Positions 8,294 to 15,804 of a stretch of 64,000 bases of DNA are shown here, piece by piece (position 1 is the stretch's first letter; every line of letters begins with the position of its first letter). The position numbers and the translations under genes were made by a program. Location: positions 62,001 to 126,000 of the forward strand of contig NZ_BEWB01000011.1 in assembly GCF_003112555.1 (NCBI RefSeq), read 5' to 3'. This DNA is from Streptomyces coelicoflavus. Its GTDB lineage: Bacteria > Actinomycetota > Actinomycetes > Streptomycetales > Streptomycetaceae. The notes beneath the pieces are model-generated. The model saw only the letters and a program-made list of their open reading frames with translations, made no database searches and was not told where the DNA came from.

Positions 8294-9437
8294 ATGGCGA
8301 AGAGGGACGTGCCCCTGCGCTGGGACCGCAAGATGCAGCAGCGGCTCGCGCGCGGCGAGGCCGCCGCCCTGGGCGAGCTGTACGACCGGTTCGCCTCGCT
8401 GGTGCACGGTCTGGCGCACCCTCGGGGAGTGCGACGCCTGCGCCGAGGAGGCGCTGCGCCTGCGCGAGGCGGTCACGCTGCTCCAGCGGCCGGAGAGCCT
8501 CGACCTGGACCCCGCCCTGCGCACCCGGGTGCTGGACGGCTGCCTGGAGCGGCGTCCGCCCCGCATCCCGGTGCCCGAGTGGGCGGCCCCCTACGACGCC
8601 GAGACCGCGCGCCTGGACGCGCTGCTCCAGGACTTCGGGGACGCCGAGTGGCACGCCCCGGTCCGGCTGCGCTGGTACGAGGACGACGGCGCCGCGAGCC
8701 GGCGTACCACCGTCGCCGGGGTCATCGCGCACCTGCTGACGGTCGACGGGACGGTCGCGGCCGCCCTGGGCCTCGACGACCCGCTGGGTGACATCGCGGC
8801 GCCCGGCCAGGCGCCGGCCGCCCGCACGGAGGCGTACTGGCGGGCCTCGCACTGCCCGCCCACCCGCGCGGAGCGGGCGTCCTGGCGCCGGCAGACCCAC
8901 GACATCGTCCGGACGGTGGCGTTCACCGGCGACGCGGGCGGGATGCCGGTACCGTACGGCGGCCTCGAGCTGCCCCTGCGGGACGCGATGCTGGACCGGG
9001 CGTTCGAGTGCTGGGTGCACGCGGAGGACATCGCCGAGGCGGTGGACTACCCGTACAACCCGCCGTCCGCGCGCCACCTCAACGGCATGATCGACCTCGC
9101 GGCCCGGATGCTGCCGGGGGTCCTCGCGACCCGCCGCCGGGCCGGTCTGGCCGCTCCCGGCGACCGTCCGCACCTGGTCGCCGCGGGTGAGCCGGGGCGC
9201 AGCCTGCGGCTGGAGATCGAGGGCTCGGGCGGCGGCGAGTGGCTCATCCCGCTGGACTCGCCCGGCGCGGTGGGCTCCTCCGACCACGAGGTGGCCCATG
9301 TCGCCCTGGACGGCGTGGAGTTCTGCCGGCTGGCGGCGGGCCACGTGCCTCCGGCGGAGGCGGCGGCCGGTCAGGTGGGCGACCGCGACGCGATCAGGGA
9401 CGTCCTGTTCGCGGCAGCCGCCCTGAGCCGGATGTAG
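8294..9437 (+). pseudogene. Sigma factor N-terminus fused out of frame to an anti-sigma/MDMPI-like protein
   Basis: The ATG at 8294 opens a normal sigma-factor start (RWDRKMQQRLARGEAAALGELYDRFASLVHGLAH, about 42 codons of region 1/2.1). The frame then becomes nonsense at about 8420. From there a different frame, open to 9437, reads as an anti-sigma-like protein: a zinc-finger remnant with LGECDACAEEALRL (the preceding His is lost), then a DinB-fold mycothiol maleylpyruvate isomerase domain with FECWVHAEDIAEA and C-terminal strands. No ATG or GTG start lies in that frame near the join. The simplest reading is a deletion that removed most of the sigma gene and the start of its anti-sigma gene. 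Confidence 0.7.
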
Positions 9438-10200
9438 CCTCGCCGCCGGACGTAGCCTCGCCGCCGGTTGCGGCGTCGCCCTCCCGGGGGGCGACGGGGG
9501 CCGTGTGAAGGACCTCGCGGGCCTGGTCCGCGGCCCGGACGATGCTCTCGGAGATGAAGTCGAGGAAGCGGGCGATGTTCTCCAGGCGGTCGGCGGCCGG
9601 GGTGCCGGAGCCCAGGACGGCCACGCCCTGGCGTGCGGTCTCGGCCACCAGGAGGGTCCCGCGGGCGCTGGCGACCATGGACTGGTACCAGACGTCGTCG
9701 TCGATGACGTAGCGCTCGCGGCGCGACGCGTCGCGTTCCCGGCGGACGAGCCCCTGGCCGTCGAGGAACGCGACCGCCTTGGAGACGGACGCGGGACTCA
9801 CCCGGAGGCGCTGGACGAGCTCGGCCGCGGTGAGGCTGCCGGTGTCGCTGACGCAGAGGCACGCCATCACCCGGGCCATCATCTTCGGCGTGCCCTGCTG
9901 TATGAAGACCGTGGTCAGCGTCTCCTCGTAGGCGCGCACGGCCTCGGCGTCCCGGCCGTGGGCCGGCGGTGCCTGCGGCCCCCGGGGCGTCGCCTGCCCA
10001 CGCCGGTGGGCGCGCCGCTCGGTGGCCCGGTGGGCCAGGTCGGCGCGGTACGCGGTGGGGCCGCCGTTGCGCATCACCTCGCGCGTGACGGTCGAGGTGG
10101 GCCGGTCGAGGCGTCTGGCGATCTCCGCGTAGGCGAGGCCGTCGGCCAGCCCCAGGGCGATCTGCTGACGTTCCTGCTGGGTGAGCCTGCCTCCCGGCAT
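9394..10200 (-). CDS. GbsR/MarR-like winged-helix regulator with an N-terminal transposase-like HTH
   Basis: The protein has 268 residues. Residues 1-60 hold a resolvase/IS30-like helix-turn-helix (LTQQERQQIALGLADGLAYAEIARRLDRPTSTVTREV). About 95-200 is a GbsR/MarR-type winged helix (LTAAELVQRLRVSPASVSKAVAFLDGQGLVRRERD). The tail is a low-complexity Gly-Glu-Ala-Thr-Ser repeat (9410-9470). The ATG at 10200 is preceded by AGGAAGG; a GTG at 10221 would add seven residues. It faces the DUF4097-ABC operon, so it probably regulates that operon through the GCAAC sites between them. Its 3' end overlaps the anti-sigma remnant by 44 bases. Confidence 0.88.
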   Translation of the reverse strand: MPGGRLTQQERQQIALGLADGLAYAEIARRLDRPTSTVTREVMRNGGPTAYRADLAHRATERRAHRRGQATPRGPQAPPAHGRDAEAVRAYEETLTTVFIQQGTPKMMARVMACLCVSDTGSLTAAELVQRLRVSPASVSKAVAFLDGQGLVRRERDASRRERYVIDDDVWYQSMVASARGTLLVAETARQGVAVLGSGTPAADRLENIARFLDFISESIVRAADQAREVLHTAPVAPREGDAATGGEATSGGEATSGSGRLPRTGRP

Positions 10201-10260
10201 CGCCCTTCCTCTCCCTCGCACTCCGCTGACGGCCCGACCATAGCGTTCACCTCCACTTCA

Positions 10261-10391
10261 TTGCAACGCCCGGCAGGGCTGACGTTGCATTACCCAGCAC
10301 ACCGTTGCAACGAAATATGCCGTCTGAACTGCGCTGATTTACTTAGAACGCAACAACGTTATTGAGCATTCCATGAACGCAACGTAGCGTT
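10261..10391. promoter_or_regulatory. Cluster of GTTGC/GCAAC operator-like sites in a divergent promoter
   Basis: Five sites sit in 130 bases. They are TTGCAACG at 10261-10268, ACGTTGC at 10282-10288, the perfect palindrome CGTTGCAACG at 10303-10312, ACGCAACAACGTT at 10348-10360, and AACGC-N6-GCGTT at 10376-10391. The last lies about 40 bases before the DUF4097 start codon. The region is AT-richer than its surroundings and lies between the regulator and the operon it faces, as expected for operators of that regulator. Confidence 0.6.
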
Positions 10392-10429
10392 TCTCCTGTC
10401 AGAAACACCGACGAACACAGGAGACCACC

Positions 10430-11092
10430 ATGCAGACCTTCCCCACCCCCGCCCCGCTCTCCGCCGTCCTCGACGTCCCCGCGGGCCGCGTCCAGGTCAT
10501 CGCCGCCGACCGGGCCGACACCACGGTCGAGGTCCTGCCCGCGGACCCCTCGAAGGGACGGGACGTGCATGCGGCCGAGCAGACCAGGGTCGAGTTCGGC
10601 GACGGCGTGCTGCGCGTCGGGACTCCGGCGAAGAACCAGTTCATGGGCGCGTCCGGCGCCGTCGAGGTGACGGTCCGGCTGCCCGCCGGCTCCCGCATCG
10701 AGGCCAGGACGGCATCGGCCGAGTTCCGGGGCGTCGGGCGGCTCGGCGACGTCGACTACGAGGGCGCGCACGGCCCGGTCAAGCTCGACGAGGCGGCGGG
10801 CGTCCGCCTGACCACCGCCGCCGGCGACATCTCGCTGGGCCGTCTCGACGGCCCCGCCGACATCCGCACCGAGAAGGGCGACATCCGGATCGCCGAGGCC
10901 GTGCGCGGCCGGGTCGTCCTGCGCACCCGGTCCGGCGACATCTCGGTCGGTGCCGCCGCCGGGGTCTCCGCCTCCCTGGACTCCGGCACCTCCTACGGCC
11001 GCGTCCACAACGCGCTCAGGAACACCGGCACCCCCGAACTGACCGTCCACGCGACCACCGACCACGGCGACATCACCGCCCGCAGCCTCTGA
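10430..11092 (+). CDS. DUF4097-family beta-helix protein
   Basis: This 220-residue protein has no signal peptide. It is made of repeating short strands with T-x-x-GDI-x-(L/I/V) turns (TTAAGDISLGRL, TEKGDIRIAEAV, TRSGDISVGAAA, TTDHGDITARSL), the signature of the DUF4097/adhesin-like beta-helix family often found next to ABC exporters. Its molecular role is unknown. It is the first gene of a three-gene unit, 12 bases before the ABC ATPase, and probably under the control of the divergent regulator. The GGAGACC just before the ATG is a good ribosome site. Confidence 0.85.
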   Translation: MQTFPTPAPLSAVLDVPAGRVQVIAADRADTTVEVLPADPSKGRDVHAAEQTRVEFGDGVLRVGTPAKNQFMGASGAVEVTVRLPAGSRIEARTASAEFRGVGRLGDVDYEGAHGPVKLDEAAGVRLTTAAGDISLGRLDGPADIRTEKGDIRIAEAVRGRVVLRTRSGDISVGAAAGVSASLDSGTSYGRVHNALRNTGTPELTVHATTDHGDITARSL

Positions 11093-11104
11093 GGAGCATC
11101 AGCC

Positions 11105-12070
11105 ATGACCGACCTGGCCATCGCGGCGAACGGACTGCGCAAGTCCTACGGCGACAAGACCGTCCTCGACGGTGTCGACCTGGCCGTCCCCGAAGGAACG
11201 ATCTTCTCCCTGCTCGGCCCGAACGGTGCCGGCAAGACCACCGCCGTCAAGATCCTCTCCACCCTCGTGACCGCCGACGCCGGTGACCTCCGCGTCGGCG
11301 GGCACGACCTCGCCGTCGACCCGCAGGCCGTGCGGGCCTCGATCGGAGTCACCGGCCAGTTCTCCGCCGTCGACGGGCTGATCACCGGCGAGGAGAACAT
11401 GTGGCTCACGGCGGACCTGCACCACCTCTCCCGCGCCGAGGGCCGGCGGGTCGCCGCCGAACTGCTGGAGCGCTTCGACCTCGCCCAGGCCGCGAAGAAG
11501 CCCGCCTCCACCTACTCCGGCGGCATGAAGCGGCGCCTCGACATCGCCATGACCCTGGTCGGCGCCCCGCGGATCATCTTCCTCGACGAACCGACCACGG
11601 GCCTGGACCCCCGCTCCCGCCACACCATGTGGCAGATCATCCGCGAACTCGTCACCGACGGCGTCACCGTCTTCCTCACCACCCAGTACCTGGAGGAGGC
11701 CGACGAACTCGCCGACCGCATCGCCGTGCTCAACGGCGGGAGGATCGCCGCCGAGGGCACCGCGGAGGAACTCAAGCGGATCGTCCCCGGCGGACACGTC
11801 CGGCTCCGCTTCACCGACCCCGCCGCCTACCGCGACGCCGCCACCGCGCTGCCCGCGAGCACCGGGGACGACGCGGCCCTGGCCCTCCAGATCCCCAGCG
11901 ACGGCAGCCAGCGTGCGCTGCGCACGGTCCTCGACCGGCTGGACGCGGCCGGCGTCGAGGCCGACGAGCTGACCGTCCACACCCCCGACCTCGACGACGT
12001 CTTCTTCGCCCTCACCGGCGGTGCCGCCGTCCCCGCCCAGACCGACCCGCTGAAGGAGACCGTCCGATGA
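11105..12070 (+). CDS. DrrA-like ABC transporter ATP-binding protein
   Basis: The protein has 321 residues. The Walker A motif is GPNGAGKT near residue 38. The signature YSGGMKRR is near 138, and Walker B plus D-loop (IIFLDEPTTGLDPRSR) near 157. The switch position reads TTQYLEEADELAD, with Q in place of the usual H, as in drug-resistance DrrA-type ATPases. The C-terminal extension ends with the DLDDVFFALTGG motif typical of this subfamily. It pairs with the permease that follows (ATGA overlap). Together they export a hydrophobic compound that cannot be named. Confidence 0.93.
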   Translation: MTDLAIAANGLRKSYGDKTVLDGVDLAVPEGTIFSLLGPNGAGKTTAVKILSTLVTADAGDLRVGGHDLAVDPQAVRASIGVTGQFSAVDGLITGEENMWLTADLHHLSRAEGRRVAAELLERFDLAQAAKKPASTYSGGMKRRLDIAMTLVGAPRIIFLDEPTTGLDPRSRHTMWQIIRELVTDGVTVFLTTQYLEEADELADRIAVLNGGRIAAEGTAEELKRIVPGGHVRLRFTDPAAYRDAATALPASTGDDAALALQIPSDGSQRALRTVLDRLDAAGVEADELTVHTPDLDDVFFALTGGAAVPAQTDPLKETVR

Positions 12071-12852
12071 GCAACCTCTCCCTCGCCGTGCGCGACTCGT
12101 CCACGATGCTGCGCCGCAACCTCCTGCACGCCCGGCGCTACCCGTCGCTCACCCTGAACCTGCTGCTCACGCCGGTCATGCTGCTGCTGCTCTTCGTCTT
12201 CGTCTTCGGCGACGCGATGAGCGCCGGCATCGGCGGCGGCGACCGCTCCGACTACGTCGCCTACCTCGTGCCGGGGCTGCTCCTGATGACCATCGGCTCC
12301 ACCACGATCGGCACCGCGGTCTCCGTCTCCAACGACATGACCGAGGGCATCATCGCCCGCTTCCGGACCATGGCCATCCACCGCGGCTCCGTCCTCGTCG
12401 GGCACGTCGTCGGCAGCGTGGTGCAGTCGGTCATGAGCGTGGTCCTGGTCGGCGCCGTCGGCGTGGCCATCGGCTTCCGCTCCTCCGACGCCACCGCCCT
12501 GGAGTGGCTGGCGGCCTTCGGGCTGCTCCTGCTGTTCACGCTGGCACTGACCTGGATCGCCGTCGGCATGGGCCTGATCAGCCCGAACGCCGAGGCCGCC
12601 AGCAACAACGCGATGCCGCTGATCTTCCTCCCGCTGATCTCCAGCGCCTTCGTGCCGATCGACGCCATGCCCGGCTGGTTCCAGCCGGTCGCCGAGTACC
12701 AGCCGTTCACGCCCGCCATCGAGACGCTGCGCGGCCTGCTCCTCGGCACCGGGATCGGGCACAACGGATGGCTCGCCGTCGGCTGGTGCCTCGCCCTGAC
12801 CGTGCTCGGCTACCTCTGGGCGACCTCGAAGTTCAACAGCGACCCGAAGTAG
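12067..12852 (+). CDS. DrrB-like ABC-2 transporter permease
   Basis: The 261-residue protein has six hydrophobic segments. The ABC-2 membrane-protein signature is seen around VPIDAMPGWFQPVAEYQPFTPAIETLRGLL near residue 195, as in DrrB. The ATG overlaps the ATPase stop by four bases, so translation is coupled. It forms the membrane pore of the exporter with the upstream ATPase. It converges with purU, with 33 bases between stops. Confidence 0.92.
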   Translation: MSNLSLAVRDSSTMLRRNLLHARRYPSLTLNLLLTPVMLLLLFVFVFGDAMSAGIGGGDRSDYVAYLVPGLLLMTIGSTTIGTAVSVSNDMTEGIIARFRTMAIHRGSVLVGHVVGSVVQSVMSVVLVGAVGVAIGFRSSDATALEWLAAFGLLLLFTLALTWIAVGMGLISPNAEAASNNAMPLIFLPLISSAFVPIDAMPGWFQPVAEYQPFTPAIETLRGLLLGTGIGHNGWLAVGWCLALTVLGYLWATSKFNSDPK

Positions 12853-12885
12853 CCCTCGTGACCACGGTCCTGGGACCGCCGGACC

Positions 12886-13779
12886 CTAGGCGAAGACGAC
12901 CGTCCGGCGGCCGTTCAGCAGGATCCGCCGCTCCGCGTGCCACTTCACGGCACGCGCCAGCGCCTGGCACTCCACGTCACGCCCGACCGCCACCAGCTGG
13001 TCGGGCGTGACGTCGTGGCCGACCCGCTCGACCTCCTGCTCGATGATCGGCCCCTCGTCGAGGTCGGCGGTCACGTAGTGCGCGGTCGCGCCGATCAGCT
13101 TCACGCCCCGCGCGTGCGCCTGGTGGTACGGCTTCGCGCCCTTGAAGCTCGGCAGGAACGAGTGGTGGATGTTGATGATCCGGCCGCTGAGCGCCTTGCA
13201 CAGGTCGTCCGAGAGAACCTGCATGTAGCGGGCCAGGACGACGAGTTCGACGTTCTCCTCGCGCACGATCTCCAGGACCCGGGCCTCGGCCTCCGGCTTG
13301 GTGTCCTTCGTCACGGGGATGTGGTGGAAGGGGATGCCGTAGGACCCCACCAGCTCGGCGAAGTCGGTGTGGTTGGACACCACCGCCGCGATCTCCACGG
13401 GCAGCGCCCCGGTCCGCGCCCGGAAGAGCAGGTCGTTCAGGCAGTGCCCGAACCTGCTCACCATGAGCACGATGCGCATCTTCGCGTCGGCCCGGTTGAT
13501 CTGCCAGTCCATGTGGAAGGCGTCGCCGATGGCGGTGAAGCTGGCCCGCAGCTTGTCGACGGTCACCGGCTCGACGGCCGAGAAGTGGACCCGCATGAAG
13601 AACAGACCCGTGTCGTGGTCCCCGAACTGCTGACTGTCCTCGATGTTGCAGCCGGTCATGAACAGGTAGCTCGACACGGCGTGCACGATGCCCTGCTTGT
13701 CGGGGCAGGACAGGGTGAGGACGTACTGGTCGGCCGGGACGGCGGCCGGGGGGACGGCGGCGGAGGACTGCGGATTCAT
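12886..13779 (-). CDS. purU: Formyltetrahydrofolate deformylase
   Basis: This 297-residue protein hydrolyses 10-formyl-THF to THF and formate, balancing one-carbon pools. An N-terminal ACT domain (about residues 20-95, YVLTLSCPDKQGIVHAVSSYL) precedes the formyltransferase-like catalytic domain. The catalytic triad motifs are visible: N and H in RIINIHHSFLPSF and D in VTADLDEGPIIEQE. The length is typical for PurU. The ATG at 13779 gives the family-length N-terminus; no strong ribosome site is seen. Confidence 0.95.
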   Translation of the reverse strand: MNPQSSAAVPPAAVPADQYVLTLSCPDKQGIVHAVSSYLFMTGCNIEDSQQFGDHDTGLFFMRVHFSAVEPVTVDKLRASFTAIGDAFHMDWQINRADAKMRIVLMVSRFGHCLNDLLFRARTGALPVEIAAVVSNHTDFAELVGSYGIPFHHIPVTKDTKPEAEARVLEIVREENVELVVLARYMQVLSDDLCKALSGRIINIHHSFLPSFKGAKPYHQAHARGVKLIGATAHYVTADLDEGPIIEQEVERVGHDVTPDQLVAVGRDVECQALARAVKWHAERRILLNGRRTVVFA

Positions 13780-13826
13780 GCAGCACAGGGTCCCATATCC
13801 GGCCTCCCGGACCGCGTGCCGTCCCG

Positions 13827-14327
13827 TCAGGCGGACCGGGTGAGGATGTGCAGCACCTCGAGCGTGCGCGGCTCCGTCTCCGGGTCCTCGCCGTCGCCGT
13901 TGGCCAGCCGTACGTGCGCGTCGCGCGCCGCCCGCACCGCCTCCGGCCAGTCCGCGTGCTCCAGGTACGCGGTCACCGGCGCGTCCGGCCCGACCTGGTG
14001 CATGATCCGCAGGACCCGCAGCACGGCGGTGTCGACCAGCGCCGCCTCCTGCGAGTCGCGGAAGACCGTGCCCACGTACTTCTCGGCCGACCAGTGGTCC
14101 AGCCAGGTGTCCTCCACCAGGCGGTACACGGCGTCGGTGACGTCCCCGTAGCCGTCGACGCCGGCCAGCCAGACGTCCCGCTGGAACGCGGGGGCGGAGA
14201 GCATGTGCAGCGCGGAGCGCACCTGACTGCGCCAGCGCCACCACGGCATGTCGTTGAGAGGCATGCCGCCCATGGTGGTGGAGCGACGGCCGCGACGGGA
14301 AGAGTTCTCCGAACCTTGCACGGTCAT
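13827..14327 (-). CDS. SCO4402-family protein, unknown function
   Basis: The 166-residue protein has a highly conserved core (MPWWRWRSQVRSALHMLS, DVWLAGVDGYGDVTDAVYRLVEDTW) that I recognise as the streptomycete SCO4402 family. The family has no known function, and no catalytic motif or membrane segment is apparent. The ATG at 14327 follows AGGATCG; a later internal ATG at MGGMPLND would match shorter annotated forms. It lies 47 bases upstream of purU on the same strand. Confidence 0.8.
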   Translation of the reverse strand: MTVQGSENSSRRGRRSTTMGGMPLNDMPWWRWRSQVRSALHMLSAPAFQRDVWLAGVDGYGDVTDAVYRLVEDTWLDHWSAEKYVGTVFRDSQEAALVDTAVLRVLRIMHQVGPDAPVTAYLEHADWPEAVRAARDAHVRLANGDGEDPETEPRTLEVLHILTRSA

Positions 14328-14443
14328 CGATCCTACGTTCCTCTCCTGCGCGCCCCGCCGGCCCCCGTAATTCACCTCCGCGTCACCACGCGTTGACCGC
14401 AGGTCACACCCGGGTTGGCCGGGTGACGGAATCGTGCGGGGAC

Positions 14444-15763
14444 ATGACCGGCAGGCGACCCATCCGCAGCACTTCCCCCGACGGCCCCCGCGGCCGTTCC
14501 CGGGCCACCCGCACCGCCGCCCTGTCCGCGGGCGCGCTGGTGGCGTGCGCGTCACTCGCCGCCGGCTGCGGGGTCGTCCCCGGTGCCACGGGGGGCTCCG
14601 GGGACGACGGCCCGATCACCGTCATGACCTGGGCGCCGCAGGACACCGGCGCGACCAACAAACCCGGCATGCCCGCGCTCGCCCAGGCCTACGCCCGCTC
14701 GGTCAACGCCCAGGGCGGCCTCGGCGGCCGCAAGCTCAACGTCCTGACCTGCAACGACCACAACGACAGTGTGGACGCCGCGAAGTGCGCCCGCCGTGCC
14801 GTCAAGGAGAACGCGGTCGCCGTGCTGGGCTCCTACAGCCAGCACGCCGACTCGTTCTTCCCCGTCCTCGAGGGCGCCCGCATCCCGTACATCGGCGGAT
14901 ACGGCCTCACCAACACGGAGTTCACCAGTCCCCTCTCGTACCCGGTCAACGGGGGCCAGCCGGCGCTCCTCGCGGGACTCGGCAGCGCCCTCGCCGACTC
15001 CTGCGGGCCGGTCACCCTGGTCCGCCCCGACACGATCGCGGGCGACCAGCTGCCGCCGCTGCTGGACGCGGGGCTGGTCACGGGCGGGCACGAGCGCTCC
15101 CACGACCAGCGGGCCGCGGAGGACGCCACCTCCTACGACGACCAGTCCGGGCAGGCACTGGCGCGGGAGGGCACCGGCCGGGCGAAGGCGGGATGTGTCG
15201 TGCCCGTCCTCGGGGACCGCACCGGCACCTTCATGGACTCCTTCCGGCGCGCCCGCGAGGACCACCCCGGCGTACGGACCGCGACGGTCCTCGGCAGCGT
15301 CGACCAGACGACGGTCAACGCGAGCGGCGGGGCGTCCGGACCCTACGAGGGGGCGTACGTCACCGGCTGGTACCCGTCGGTGGGCGACCCGGCCTGGGAC
15401 GGGCTGAAGAAGCTGATCAAGGAGCAGGCGTTCGGCGACAACGACGTCGACGCGGCGGACGCCGGGGTGCAGACGACCTGGATCGCGTACACCGTCTTCA
15501 GGCAGGTCGTCGAGTCGCTGGGCGACGGCGAGGTGAGCGCCGACACCGTCCGGCGGGCCCTCGACGACGGCCTGGAGGTCGGTACCGGCGGGCTCACGCC
15601 CGACCTGCGCTGGACCTTCGCCGACAAGCTGGCCTCGGTCGGCTTCCCCCGCCTGGTCAACGCCGAGGTCACCCTCCAGGTCGTCCGCGAGGGCCGCCTG
15701 GTCTCGGCCCGCGAGGGCGCCGTGGACACCACCAAGACCCTGCAGAACGCGGACGTCGCCTAG
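14444..15763 (+). CDS. Lipoprotein ABC substrate-binding protein (type 1 periplasmic-binding fold)
   Basis: The protein has 439 residues. A twin-basic n-region, hydrophobic h-region and lipobox LAAGC (Cys42) show export and lipid anchoring. The mature part has the Leu/Ile/Val-binding (Peripla_BP_6) layout: ALAQAYARSVNAQGGLGGRKL, VAVLGSYSQHADSFFPVLE and IPYIGGYGL. No permease or ATPase genes accompany it, so it may be an orphan receptor or share a transporter. The ATG at 14444 follows GGGGAC; an earlier GTG frame start gives no better signal peptide. Confidence 0.85.
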   Translation: MTGRRPIRSTSPDGPRGRSRATRTAALSAGALVACASLAAGCGVVPGATGGSGDDGPITVMTWAPQDTGATNKPGMPALAQAYARSVNAQGGLGGRKLNVLTCNDHNDSVDAAKCARRAVKENAVAVLGSYSQHADSFFPVLEGARIPYIGGYGLTNTEFTSPLSYPVNGGQPALLAGLGSALADSCGPVTLVRPDTIAGDQLPPLLDAGLVTGGHERSHDQRAAEDATSYDDQSGQALAREGTGRAKAGCVVPVLGDRTGTFMDSFRRAREDHPGVRTATVLGSVDQTTVNASGGASGPYEGAYVTGWYPSVGDPAWDGLKKLIKEQAFGDNDVDAADAGVQTTWIAYTVFRQVVESLGDGEVSADTVRRALDDGLEVGTGGLTPDLRWTFADKLASVGFPRLVNAEVTLQVVREGRLVSAREGAVDTTKTLQNADVA

Positions 15764-15775
15764 CGGGTGCGCCGC

Positions 15776-15797
15776 GGCCCGCCCGCAGCGGCGGGCC
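15776..15797. terminator. Bidirectional stem-loop between convergent genes
   Basis: GGCCCGCC at 15776-15783 pairs perfectly with GGCGGGCC at 15790-15797 around a six-base loop. It lies in the 41-base gap between the two convergent stop codons. Confidence 0.6.
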
Positions 15798-15804
15798 CGC
15801 CCGG

